A stretch of 64,000 nucleotides of DNA, from the NCBI GenBank assembly GCA_019419525.1, contig DXZU01000013.1, positions 24,260 to 88,259 of the forward strand. The letters run 5' to 3'. The stretch's first letter is position 1. Each line of letters starts with the position of its first letter. Both the position numbers and the translations under genes were made by a program. The notes below the pieces were generated by a model. That model made no database searches and was not told where the DNA came from. It saw only the letters and a list, made by a program, of their open reading frames with translations. The DNA comes from Collinsella sp. GTDB taxonomy: Bacteria; Actinomycetota; Coriobacteriia; Coriobacteriales; Coriobacteriaceae. Positions 32,513 through 40,555 of the stretch are shown piece after piece.

Positions 32513-33289
32513 CTAGTAGCTCACCTGGCAGGGGATGCCGAGGGCGCGCACGCGCGCGGCAATGGCGTCGAGCACCTCGGGTGCTGCTTTGGCAAGGCCG
32601 GCGACTGGTGTCTCGCGCGCGACCGTGTAGATGGTCGCCTCCTGCGGACGAATGCGCTCAAGCGCCGCGAGCCAGGGGGCAACATACTCCTCGCCGGTAT
32701 TGTCGATGAGCTTGCCCTGATACTCGCCGGTCAAAAAGATCGTCTGGATAATAACGTGACCGTCAAAGCTTGCGAACGTCTCGATCTGGTGTTCGACGTT
32801 GTAGGGGCCAACAGGCTGGTCGAGCAGCTGGATAAACGCCGGGTCGACGGTATCGAGCTTAAGAATGTTGTCGTCGACCATCATGAGCGCGTCGTGCACC
32901 TCGGGGCGGTCGGCGCGTGTGCCGTTGGAGAGCACGGCGATCTTGGAGTTTGGGGCAAGCTCGTCGCGCAGTGCGACGGCGCCGGCGATGGCCCGTGGAA
33001 ACTCCGGTGCGGCGGTGGGCTCGCCGTTGCCTGCGAAGGTGATTACATCGGGGAGCTCGCCCTCGGCTGCCATCTCGCGCAGCTTTGCCTCGAGCGCTTC
33101 GAGTACCACGGCAGCCGTGTTATACGGCTCATGGCAGGGGCGCTCGGCGTTGAGGCCGTTCTCGCAGTAGATGCAGTCGAACGTGCAGATTTTGCCGCTG
33201 GCCGGCATCATGTTGACGCCGAGCGAGAGACCAAGGCGACGGCTGCGAACGGGCCCAAAGATGGGGCTGGCATTCAAAAACGTAGACAT
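32513..33289 (-). CDS. radical SAM protein
   Basis: 258 residues with the radical SAM cluster motif CTFDCIYC, preceded by IFGPVRSRRLGLSLGVNMMP, a signature of a widespread cytoplasmic radical SAM family of unsettled function (often named by neighbouring wyosine-like annotation). ITFAGNGEPTAAPEFP is the GGEP-equivalent SAM-binding strand, and LKLDTVDPAFIQ and TIFLTGEYQG follow. There is no extra Cys cluster domain. GAGGAG lies nine bases before ATG 33289; the in-frame ATG at 33295 is too close to it. Frames further upstream, to 33883, are antisense to the hydrolase gene. Function not assigned. Confidence 0.82.
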   Translation of the reverse strand: MSTFLNASPIFGPVRSRRLGLSLGVNMMPASGKICTFDCIYCENGLNAERPCHEPYNTAAVVLEALEAKLREMAAEGELPDVITFAGNGEPTAAPEFPRAIAGAVALRDELAPNSKIAVLSNGTRADRPEVHDALMMVDDNILKLDTVDPAFIQLLDQPVGPYNVEHQIETFASFDGHVIIQTIFLTGEYQGKLIDNTGEEYVAPWLAALERIRPQEATIYTVARETPVAGLAKAAPEVLDAIAARVRALGIPCQVSY

Positions 33290-33514
33290 AGGCATATGCT
33301 CCTCAAGACAATTGTGCCTAAGCATAGCATCGGCTCCAAAGCAAGGTGTGGGCTCTTGCTTTACAAGTTTCGTTTTTTCACGTCGCTCATGATGCCGTGC
33401 CATGAAAAGCCTCGGGTCGGGTAAAGTTAATCTGTTAACAAGGTGTAAAGCAATGCGGGTCCATCCAACCGTGCTGACGTGCAACTGGATGAGCATTGAT
33501 GATGGGGGCACAAC

Positions 33515-34312
33515 ATGGATTTTACGGTCGAGAATGCGGGCACCACGATTGCCTGTCGCGAATATGCCGACCCGGATGTGTCGCCTGATGCTCCTGCCTT
33601 GGTGTGCGTGCACGGCGCTTGTGTCGACGGCACATTTTTCGACGGCATCGCTTGTGAGCTCAGTCGCAACTACCGCGTAATTGCCTACGACCGCCGCGGC
33701 TGTGGTGGCAGCAGCGATGCGGCAGACGGCAGCTATGATCTTGCCGCTCAGGCCGCCGATCTGCAAGCCGTGATCGAACACGTTGGCGCTCCGACAAATG
33801 TGCTTGCGCACAGCGCCGGTACGTTGGTGGCGCTGGAGCTTCTTCGTACCGAACCCCATCTCGTCGCCCGTGCGATTCTGCATGAGCCGGCTGTGTCGGC
33901 CGAAGGCGTCGGCATGGGCGCAGCCCCGGTTTTGCTCGATATGATTGCGGCTGGAAAGGTTTCAAGGGCGCTCCGGCTTTTCTTGGGAGCCCTCGGCGAC
34001 TTGGACCCCGAGGCTCCTGGAACGACCGAAGCGGAAGCCAAACATGCCCTGCGCAATGGTCGTTGCTTCATGGCCAATGAATACGGGATTACTATGACCT
34101 GCGTTCCCGATTGGGATAGCGTTCGCGCGTCAAAAACGGTGGCCGCCGTGCTCCTGGGCGAGCTCTCGATTGGCACGCCCCGCGAGGCTGGCACGCGAGC
34201 GGCTGCCGAATATCTCGATTGCCCTCTCGTGACGATCCCGGGCGCGCATAACGGTCTGCGCGATCGCCCGGCAGCGGCTGCCCGGGCTGTCCGTGGCATC
34301 CTGGGGCTCTAA
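33515..34312 (+). CDS. alpha/beta hydrolase
   Basis: 265-residue alpha/beta-hydrolase fold protein, cytoplasmic. Seen: LVCVHGACVDGTFFD (oxyanion HG), YDRRGCGGSSD, nucleophile elbow LAHSAGTLVAL (Ser in A-H-S-A-G, so the usual first Gly is Ala), and a C-terminal IPGAHNGLRDRP with the catalytic histidine. An acid is expected near the PLVTIPGA strand. Likely an esterase, lactonase or haloperoxidase-like enzyme; the substrate cannot be named. It is divergent from the radical SAM gene with a 225-base gap that shows no strong signal besides an ordinary ribosome-binding site. Confidence 0.85.
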   Translation: MDFTVENAGTTIACREYADPDVSPDAPALVCVHGACVDGTFFDGIACELSRNYRVIAYDRRGCGGSSDAADGSYDLAAQAADLQAVIEHVGAPTNVLAHSAGTLVALELLRTEPHLVARAILHEPAVSAEGVGMGAAPVLLDMIAAGKVSRALRLFLGALGDLDPEAPGTTEAEAKHALRNGRCFMANEYGITMTCVPDWDSVRASKTVAAVLLGELSIGTPREAGTRAAAEYLDCPLVTIPGAHNGLRDRPAAAARAVRGILGL

Positions 34313-34523
34313 CACCCGCAATGGCCAAAGCAGGCTTCACCCGCAAACGTTTCGGCCGTGTTAACAAATGTGCTCAAAACCTCACGTCTGCGACTTCAAT
34401 CGCGCCGCCTGCCAACTCATAAAAATGTAACAGCATTCACGTACTTACCTGCATCGATAAGGTGTTACCCTTGTAGCATTTGGAACCCACCGCTACCATG
34501 CGAAACTATCGAAAGGGCCCCAT

Positions 34524-36404
34524 ATGCTCAATAATCACGAGGTCAATCTAACCGACGAGGAGGCTGCCGCTGAGGTCGCCCGTGTCGCGAAGAACTACCC
34601 CGTGGTGCGTTTGCTGTCGGCCGATCAGATTAAGAGGGAGCCTAACTGCTTGCTCGCCGGCGATCGCTGCCCTTGTCTGCGTCAGTCGAGTCTTGAGGCC
34701 TTGGCAGACTCCGATGAGGTGTCGGAGCAGCTGCTCAATGATGGTACTGAGTACCGCGCTCGCCTGCGCCCTCTGAAGGTCGAGGGCGAGCCTCATGTCC
34801 TGCTGATGGTGCGTCCGATCGATGAGCAAGAGGCCGCAGAAGAGGACCTTGTCTACACCGACGTGCTGACGAGTGTGCGCAATCGCCGATATTACGAGGA
34901 AAAGCTCCGAAGCGTCCGCATGAATGCCGGCGTTGCGATGATCGACCTTGATGATTTTAGGGTCTTCAACGATACATGTGGCCGTCATGCCGGCGACCTT
35001 GCGCTCGGTGCTGTGGCGACAGCCATGCGCAGCGGAATCCGTTCGACTGACGAGCTTGTGCGCTATGGATGCGACAAGTTTGTGGTTGTCATGCCCAATA
35101 TTCCCTCCGATGACTTCACCCGTCGCCTGCATCAGGTGTCCGATGCCGTTCGTTCCACGATTATTCCGGGCCATGAGTACGTGAGCTTGACGGCATGTGT
35201 TGGTGGTGTTCGCATTCATGGCGAGACGGTCGATGAGGGCGTTGGCCGCGCTGCCCAGTTATTGAGCCGCGCTAAGGCAAAAGCCGGTACGGTCGTGACC
35301 GACGCCGATTCCATCGAGGCTTTCCAAAGCGAAAAGCCTTTGGTGCTTATTGTCGATGACTCCGAGATGAACCGAGTCATTCTCAACGAGATGCTCAAGG
35401 ACGAGTATTGCATCCTCGAGGCCGACAACGGTCGTACGGCACTCGACATGGTCGACCGCTATGGCGATGAGTTGTCGCTCGTGCTGCTGGATATTGTCAT
35501 GCCGGGCATAAGCGGCTTTGAGGTACTGGCCGATCTGTCGCGCCGATCGGGCATCGACAATCTGCCTGTCATCATGATTTCGAGTGAAGATTCCGATGAT
35601 ATGGTTCTGCGCGCGTACGAGCTGGGCGCCTCAGACTATATCAACCGCCCGTTTGACTCCCGTATAGTGCGCCGCCGCGTAAACAACACCATCCGCCTGT
35701 ACGCCAAACAGCGCCGCCTGACGAGCCTGCTGTCCCAGCAGTACAACGAGCGCGTCAAGAACAGTCGCATGCTCATCGACATCATGGCTGGCGTCATGGA
35801 GCTTCGCAACGGCGAGAGCGGCAGGCACGTTACGAACATCGAAAAGCTGACCGAGCTGCTGCTTGGCTGTCTGGTCCAGCGTAGCGGCACGATCTTCCTC
35901 GACAATGAGGAACGCTCCACGATCGCCCTGGCTTCGGCGCTGCACGATATCGGCAAGATGTCGATTGACGATGCGATTCTCAACAAGCCCGGACGCCTTA
36001 CGCCCGAGGAGTTCGAGATCATGAAGACGCATACCACGATCGGCGCCGATATGCTGCTTGAGCTGGGTAGCCATCACGCCGGCAATGCGCTTATGGAATA
36101 TGCGTACCAGATTGCGCGTTGGCATCACGAGCGCTGGGACGGCAAGGGTTATCCCGATGGCCTCAAGGGCGACGATATCCCCATCGCCGCGCAGGTAGTT
36201 TCGGTGGCCGACGTGTACGATGCACTGACGAGTGTGCGCGTGTACAAGGACGCTATCCCGCACGAGGAGGCAATCCAGATGATCCTGGACGGTAAGTGCG
36301 GCACCTTTAACCCGCTGCTGCTCGATTGCCTGCTCGAGGTGCAAGACCAAATTGCCGAGACGTTGGCACGCCCCGCCGACGTCGTCGCGTTTCCCACGAT
36401 TTAG
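34524..36404 (+). CDS. degenerate GGDEF - receiver - HD-GYP signalling protein
   Basis: 626 residues, no membrane segment. Order: an N-terminal 100-residue region with Cys-rich RCPCLRQ; a GGDEF-like domain (about 110-265) whose active site reads RYGCDKFVVV, so cyclase activity is unlikely; a receiver domain (about 270-395) with LLDIVMPG phospho-Asp and a DYINRPF lysine; and an HD-GYP domain (about 410-610) with LHDIGK, WHHERWDGKGYPDGL and VVSVADVYDALTS, which normally hydrolyses cyclic-di-GMP. An Hpt protein gene follows, 24 bases on. Together they look like a phosphorelay-controlled cyclic-di-GMP phosphodiesterase; the kinase is not in the window. Confidence 0.9.
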   Translation: MLNNHEVNLTDEEAAAEVARVAKNYPVVRLLSADQIKREPNCLLAGDRCPCLRQSSLEALADSDEVSEQLLNDGTEYRARLRPLKVEGEPHVLLMVRPIDEQEAAEEDLVYTDVLTSVRNRRYYEEKLRSVRMNAGVAMIDLDDFRVFNDTCGRHAGDLALGAVATAMRSGIRSTDELVRYGCDKFVVVMPNIPSDDFTRRLHQVSDAVRSTIIPGHEYVSLTACVGGVRIHGETVDEGVGRAAQLLSRAKAKAGTVVTDADSIEAFQSEKPLVLIVDDSEMNRVILNEMLKDEYCILEADNGRTALDMVDRYGDELSLVLLDIVMPGISGFEVLADLSRRSGIDNLPVIMISSEDSDDMVLRAYELGASDYINRPFDSRIVRRRVNNTIRLYAKQRRLTSLLSQQYNERVKNSRMLIDIMAGVMELRNGESGRHVTNIEKLTELLLGCLVQRSGTIFLDNEERSTIALASALHDIGKMSIDDAILNKPGRLTPEEFEIMKTHTTIGADMLLELGSHHAGNALMEYAYQIARWHHERWDGKGYPDGLKGDDIPIAAQVVSVADVYDALTSVRVYKDAIPHEEAIQMILDGKCGTFNPLLLDCLLEVQDQIAETLARPADVVAFPTI

Positions 36405-36428
36405 TTTGACCAAAGGAGTTTTTAATCC

Positions 36429-36785
36429 ATGATTTCCATGCGTGAGGCGTATGAGAAGATCGGCGCTAATTATGACGATGCGTGCGCTCGGCTGATGGGC
36501 GAGGAAATGCTTGCCCGCTTTGCCCTCAAGTTTTTGGATGACGAGAGCATGGACAAGCTGGAGGCTGCCATGGCGGCAGGAGACGCCAAGAGTGCGTTTA
36601 TGGCAGCGCACACGCTCAAGGGCGTGAGCCAGAACCTGGGATTCGATAATCTGTACGAGCCGGCGGCCGTGGTGACCGAAGCGCTGCGCGGCGCCGATGC
36701 CGTTGACGGCGCTCGCGAGGGAATGCATGCGCTGCAGCAGCAATATGCGGCAACGATGTCGGCCCTGCGCGAGGCGGCCGAATAA
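36429..36785 (+). CDS. Hpt phosphotransfer protein
   Basis: 118-residue four-helix Hpt domain alone. The phospho-accepting histidine is in AAHTLKGVSQNLGF, the classic Hpt motif. It would relay phosphate between a hybrid kinase and the receiver in the protein encoded just upstream; the pair is almost certainly one transcript. The start is ATG 36429, with AAAGGAG upstream. No other domain is present. Confidence 0.9.
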   Translation: MISMREAYEKIGANYDDACARLMGEEMLARFALKFLDDESMDKLEAAMAAGDAKSAFMAAHTLKGVSQNLGFDNLYEPAAVVTEALRGADAVDGAREGMHALQQQYAATMSALREAAE

Positions 36786-36809
36786 GAGGCTGTGAGCCTT
36801 GATGACTAT

Positions 36810-36873
36810 GAGAGTGGATAATCTCCCGTTTTAGGCCCGGTGGCGGCCTCAAAGTGGGAGATTATCCACTCTC
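36810..36873. repeat. 18-bp perfect palindrome after the Hpt gene
   Basis: GAGAGTGGATAATCTCCC (36810-36827) pairs perfectly with 36856-36873; the 28-base loop has an inner GGCC/GGCC pair. A third partial arm (ATCCACTCTCA) follows near 36892. It could terminate the Hpt transcript, although there is no T run. Confidence 0.65.
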
Positions 36874-36961
36874 GTTTGATACGTGTCCAAAAATCCACTC
36901 TCACCCCTTCTGATTAGTGAATTGCCTATGCACACTGTCGGGGCTTTCCGCATGCAATCCA

Positions 36962-36995
36962 TATCGTTGTTCGATAAACTGTTCGAATAACGATA
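36962..36995. promoter_or_regulatory. 13-bp inverted repeat upstream of the DUF2975 gene
   Basis: TATCGTTGTTCGA (36962-36974) and TCGAATAACGATA (36983-36995) are complementary at 12 of 13 positions with an 8-base spacer. The outer AACGATA element also occurs before the ABC genes (38034-38040). Candidate operator for the YozG-like regulator; a weak match to the LexA form (CGATAAACTGTTCG) is also present. Confidence 0.45.
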
Positions 36996-37015
36996 GAGTC
37001 GACGAGGGTGAGTGT

Positions 37016-37576
37016 ATGTCCAACAGCGTTCAGCGTATGGCCAAGGCGGGCGAAAATATCAGGAAGCTTGGTTTTTGCATGGCAGCCGTTTTTGCAGGGA
37101 TGCTCGTTGCTTTTGCCGCGTTGGTTGTTTACGTGATCTGGTATGCGGTTGCAAACGTTGCTTCTGTCGATTCTTTCGGTGTCGTGACGCTTCTCGATGG
37201 CGGGTGCATCGTTATCCCAAGCGGACTGTGCCTGGCACTCGTCGTGGGTATTTCGCTTGTCGTTTTGTGCGGGATCAGCCGTAACATCTCGCGAGGCGTC
37301 TCGCCCTTTACCAAGACGCATGTGCGGCTTATCCGTGTTCTCGCGCTTGCCTTTGCTGTTAACGCCGCGGTTTCGCTTGTTGGTGCCTATGGATCGGTCA
37401 ATCTCACCATTGGCGGACTGGAGCTTTACATCGTGCCTCATTCCTTCGTTATTGAGATTTGCCAAGGCGCTACCTTTGATGCGGGGTCGTTTATCGGCGC
37501 AGTTGTCTGTCTGTTTATCTCGGCGATCTGGAGTTATGCCTCGCTGCTCCAAGAGCAGTCTGACGAGCTTGTGTAG
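37016..37576 (+). CDS. DUF2975-type membrane protein
   Basis: 186 residues with four hydrophobic segments (about 20-45, 65-85, 105-125, 155-175) and the central GISRNISRGVSPFTKTHVRLIRVLA stretch, whose GxSPF element marks DUF2975 proteins. Such genes usually sit directly before a small YozG-like XRE regulator, as here (8-base gap). Role unknown; in this pairing the membrane protein is suspected to modulate the regulator. GAGGGTGAG precedes ATG 37016. It opens a stretch of lower GC and more AT-rich codons running to 40443. Confidence 0.78.
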   Translation: MSNSVQRMAKAGENIRKLGFCMAAVFAGMLVAFAALVVYVIWYAVANVASVDSFGVVTLLDGGCIVIPSGLCLALVVGISLVVLCGISRNISRGVSPFTKTHVRLIRVLALAFAVNAAVSLVGAYGSVNLTIGGLELYIVPHSFVIEICQGATFDAGSFIGAVVCLFISAIWSYASLLQEQSDELV

Positions 37577-37584
37577 GAGGAAAC

Positions 37585-37914
37585 ATGAGCTATCTCATCA
37601 TCGAGCTTGAGACGCAGCTGCTTAAGACCGGAAAGACCAGTGCTGATCTGATTCGTGCCACGGGGCATACTCCGGCTAATATTTCAAAGCTAAGAAACGG
37701 AAAAATTAAAGCTATTCGCCTTAAGACGCTTCTCGATATCTGCGATGAACTTGATTGTCAACCGGGAGATATTATTCGGCGCGTGAGCGAGAAAGAGCTT
37801 GAGGAGCTTATTGTCGAACGCGCAAAAAATGTCGTGAGGCAGATGCGGGATGGCGGAGGCAACGAGGCGTCACTTCCGACATCAGTCTTCGCTGTCGATT
37901 TGAGCGACGAGTAG
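37585..37914 (+). CDS. YozG-like XRE regulator
   Basis: 109 residues. The N-terminal 65 residues form a Cro/C1-type helix-turn-helix (LIRATGHTPANISKLRNGK...LKTLLDICDELDCQPGDIIR), followed by a charged tail. The first helix region is longer than in typical YozG (SYLIIELETQLLKTGKTS). GGAGG lies just before ATG. It is paired with the DUF2975 gene and followed by a terminator; the ABC transporter genes beyond may be its targets, since AACGATA half-sites occur before both units. Confidence 0.8.
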   Translation: MSYLIIELETQLLKTGKTSADLIRATGHTPANISKLRNGKIKAIRLKTLLDICDELDCQPGDIIRRVSEKELEELIVERAKNVVRQMRDGGGNEASLPTSVFAVDLSDE

Positions 37915-37954
37915 CTTAAGGCAAACAACTAAAACGAAATATCAGCGTGAAGGG

Positions 37955-37983
37955 ACCCGTGTCTAACACGGGTTCTTTCTTTT
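37955..37983 (+). terminator. terminator after the YozG-like gene
   Basis: ACCCGTG-TCTAA-CACGGGT followed by TCTTTCTTTT. Confidence 0.8.
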
Positions 37984-38005
37984 AGATTATCTCGACAAAT
38001 ATGAG

Positions 38006-38041
38006 TTATCGAAAAACAATAATAACAATGGAAAACGATAA
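38006..38041. promoter_or_regulatory. TTATCG/CGATAA inverted half-sites before the ABC genes
   Basis: TTATCG (38006-38011) and CGATAA (38036-38041) flank an AT-rich stretch directly upstream of the ABC operon start. The right half-site, AACGATA, matches that in the palindrome at 36962-36995. Confidence 0.35.
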
Positions 38042-38058
38042 AGGAAAGAAGGGACGAT

Positions 38059-38820
38059 ATGGGCGGTTTTGCTATCAAGCGGAACGGGAGGCCAATGAAC
38101 GCATCAGCGATAAAGCTATCAAAGGTGTCAAAGCGCTATGGAAAACGGCGTGTGTTGCATGACGTTTCCTTTGAGGTGCATCAGTCTGAGCTCTGTGCCC
38201 TTGTCGGTGCAAACGGTGCGGGCAAAAGCACGCTAATTAAAATCGTCTTGGGCATCTGTGAGCCATCGTCGGGAAGCGTGGAACTCTTCGGAGGCAAGTC
38301 AAAAAGAGAGCTGAGCCTGATGCGGACGCGTGTCGGCTATGTACCAGATTCCAGTGGAGCATACCAATCTCTCAGTGCGGTTGAGAATCTTCAAATCCGA
38401 TGTGCGGAATGGGGGCTCGATGAGAAGCGTGAGATTCCTCGCGTTTTGAGCCTAGTCGGGCTGGATGCCGATGAGAAAAAGAGCGTGAGCAGTTTTTCTC
38501 TGGGAATGAAACGGCGACTGGATATAGCTACGGCTTTATTGGGCGACACCGACGTACTAATTTTCGATGAGCCGGCAAATGGATTGGATCCGTTGGGCAT
38601 CGAGAGTATATGGGCCCTTATCGGTCGATTGAATCGAGAGCAGGGTAAGACCATGCTCATCTCTAGTCATGATTTGGATGAGTTGGCATCGGTTGCAACA
38701 AGCTGCCTGTTTCTTCATGACGGCGAACTGCTAAAAAAGGAATCGATGGACGTCATAAGGGATGAGGCGTCGTCCCTAAAAGAGTATTACAGGCGCTTGA
38801 TGAAGGCGGTCTCGCTATGA
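38059..38820 (+). CDS. ABC transporter ATP-binding protein (ABC-2/immunity type)
   Basis: 253-residue ATPase. Seen: Walker A GANGAGKST, signature region SFSLGMKRRLDIATAL, Walker B VLIFDEPANGLDP, and H-loop SSHDLDELA. These fit the DrrA/bacitracin- and lantibiotic-immunity group that pairs with two small permeases. Two starts have ribosome-binding sites: ATG 38059 after GAAGGGA and ATG 38095 after GGGAGG; the family N-terminus fits the second slightly better. The stop overlaps the next gene's ATG by four bases (ATGA). Codon use is more AT-rich than in flanking genes. Confidence 0.88.
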   Translation: MGGFAIKRNGRPMNASAIKLSKVSKRYGKRRVLHDVSFEVHQSELCALVGANGAGKSTLIKIVLGICEPSSGSVELFGGKSKRELSLMRTRVGYVPDSSGAYQSLSAVENLQIRCAEWGLDEKREIPRVLSLVGLDADEKKSVSSFSLGMKRRLDIATALLGDTDVLIFDEPANGLDPLGIESIWALIGRLNREQGKTMLISSHDLDELASVATSCLFLHDGELLKKESMDVIRDEASSLKEYYRRLMKAVSL

Positions 38821-39641
38821 AGCGGGCGATCCATCCCATAAAGGCGGACATGATGCGTTTACACAGGATGTTTCCGGCGCAGTTTTGTCTTGCGCTTATG
38901 CTGGCGTTCGGCCTTCTCTTCGGTGTCTTTCTAAAAAGCGGAACAACGTTGCTAGCCTTTGGCAATAGCGTCTGCGGGGAGGATATTGGATTCTTTTGGA
39001 ATGTAATCGACTCTTCTGCGCCTGATGAGTCCCTTGTGCGCAGTGCTTTTGCTGGCACCTCTCTGTTCGTTCCGCTCATCGTTTGCCTGGCGATTTTACA
39101 GGAGCGCGGCTATGAAGAGGGATGCCGAATTTCTTCAGCAAGAGGTCTTGCCCGCTTTAACGGGGTTCTGGCACATGTACTTTCGTCTGCTTTAATAATC
39201 GGCGCAGCATATAGTGCGCTTTGCCTTCTTCTTTTTGCAATAGCCGTAACACGTGGAGGGCAAAACTACGTGCATGGCATGCTGGCTGCATTTTTGCCTG
39301 CGATGATAATCAACGCCGTATTGGTGATATCGGTTGCGTTGGAGACGATGACCATCTATCGGATTACAGGCAGCGCTGTATTGAGCGGGGCTGTAATAAT
39401 AATTGGATTTGTCATGAGCTTGACGCTCTACGGAACCTTCCTTCAGGCACCTATACCATCCTTGCGATGGATCTTCCTCCTTCCGGGGCCGTACCTTGGA
39501 GCCGGATGTGCCCTTGGGTATAGCGATATGGGGCAGCTGACGCTTCTGGGATATGGCGTGGCAGCTGGCTGTCTATCGGTATTGATTTACGCTCTCGTGA
39601 CCTGTCGTGTCGGAGGTGTGCTCAATGGCTCGTCAGATTAA
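38817..39641 (+). CDS. ABC transporter permease, first subunit
   Basis: 274 residues with six hydrophobic segments, no large soluble domain. It begins in the ATGA overlap with the ATPase stop, showing translational coupling. Sequence is divergent; the only family-like features are length, topology and operon position, matching lantibiotic-immunity type (LanE/LanG-like) or ABC-2 permeases. The first segment follows RLHRMFPAQFCLALMLAFG. Substrate unknown: peptide antibiotic export or self-protection is inferred from the family pattern only, and no bacteriocin gene is seen nearby. Confidence 0.75.
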   Translation: MKRAIHPIKADMMRLHRMFPAQFCLALMLAFGLLFGVFLKSGTTLLAFGNSVCGEDIGFFWNVIDSSAPDESLVRSAFAGTSLFVPLIVCLAILQERGYEEGCRISSARGLARFNGVLAHVLSSALIIGAAYSALCLLLFAIAVTRGGQNYVHGMLAAFLPAMIINAVLVISVALETMTIYRITGSAVLSGAVIIIGFVMSLTLYGTFLQAPIPSLRWIFLLPGPYLGAGCALGYSDMGQLTLLGYGVAAGCLSVLIYALVTCRVGGVLNGSSD

Positions 39642-40443
39642 AAGGTTCCTCCATTCAGAATTGAAGCATGTGAGCGAATGGACGTACGTCTTAATCCTGG
39701 CAATTTATGCGTGTATGGTGATATTGCAGCTTAATTCTTTCCCGATGTGGTTCTGTAGCCTCCGCGAGGGCAGTTTCTTGGGCTTTTTCCCAGACCCGAC
39801 GCTTAAACTGTCGGCAGAGGACGCCCTTCTATTTGGTAATGCAGAGGTTTTTCGCGGCTTGCTGTTCAATGTGGCCCCGTTGGCTCATGCATTGTTCTTT
39901 CCGCTTATCGCGCCTTGCGTTGTCCCACGCTTTGCCAGTTCGAGCTTTGTCGAGGAACCGTGGGGGCTGTCGGAGGCTCGGGGAGGGAAGCGGGCGTGCG
40001 TTACCGTTGCGCGAGTGATGCTGTCTTCTTTCGCCCTATTGGGCGCGTTTATCCTGTCAAGTGTCGTTTTGTACTGCCTTAACTGCGCAATCGTTTTGGA
40101 TGCTCAACAGTATTTCAACCTGAATATGTTTTGCGATCGACTTCTTCTGGCGAGTGCGGTCTGCCTTGCATACGTGGTCTCTTGCGTGATCGTTGTTTCC
40201 TATTTTGGATCCGGCTTCGGTCCTATTGGCATGCTGTTGCTTGTCAACGTCGTAACGATCTACATACAGGTCGGAGCCAATTCCATGCTTCCGCTTCCAG
40301 CCTCGATGCTCATGTGGATTTGCGGCGTGACCCCGTTGGGGGACGGTCAATGCGTTTCGATTTTAATTGACTGCCTCATAAACGTAGCAAGCGTTTTTGC
40401 CATCTGCTTTACGGTCGACCGATTGCGGTCGAGATTTCTTTGA
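39625..40443 (+). CDS. ABC transporter permease, second subunit
   Basis: 272 residues with about six hydrophobic segments. ATG 39625 follows GGAGGTG and overlaps the previous gene by 17 bases; ATG 39607 would overlap more and lacks a site. EEPWGLSEARGGKRACVTVARV lies in an intracellular loop that may contact the ATPase. The two permeases share topology but little sequence, as in LanE/LanG pairs. It ends the lower-GC stretch; a GC-rich hairpin with a C9 tract follows. Confidence 0.75.
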   Translation: MARQIKRFLHSELKHVSEWTYVLILAIYACMVILQLNSFPMWFCSLREGSFLGFFPDPTLKLSAEDALLFGNAEVFRGLLFNVAPLAHALFFPLIAPCVVPRFASSSFVEEPWGLSEARGGKRACVTVARVMLSSFALLGAFILSSVVLYCLNCAIVLDAQQYFNLNMFCDRLLLASAVCLAYVVSCVIVVSYFGSGFGPIGMLLLVNVVTIYIQVGANSMLPLPASMLMWICGVTPLGDGQCVSILIDCLINVASVFAICFTVDRLRSRFL

Positions 40444-40481
40444 TTGTTTGTGAGGGATAAACATACCGAGCGTATCAAATA

Positions 40482-40525
40482 CAGGGGGGCGGGCACCGTG
40501 GCTGCTGTCCGCCCCCCCCCTGGCT
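40482..40525 (+). terminator. GC-rich hairpin after the ABC operon
   Basis: CAGGGGGGCGG (40482-40492) pairs with the CCGCCCCCCCCCTG at 40509-40522. The C9 tract (40512-40520) is likely length-variable. Confidence 0.55.
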
Positions 40526-40555
40526 TAGGAGGCTTTAACTTGTGTAGCTTGCAAA

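Noticed and set aside
36962..36995. LexA box before the DUF2975 gene
   Set aside because: CGATAAACTGTTCG has two mismatches to CGAAC-N4-GTTCG; the longer 13-bp inverted repeat better explains the site.
40512..40520. C9 tract as a phase-variation switch
   Set aside because: It lies in an intergenic terminator stem, not in a coding region or promoter spacer.
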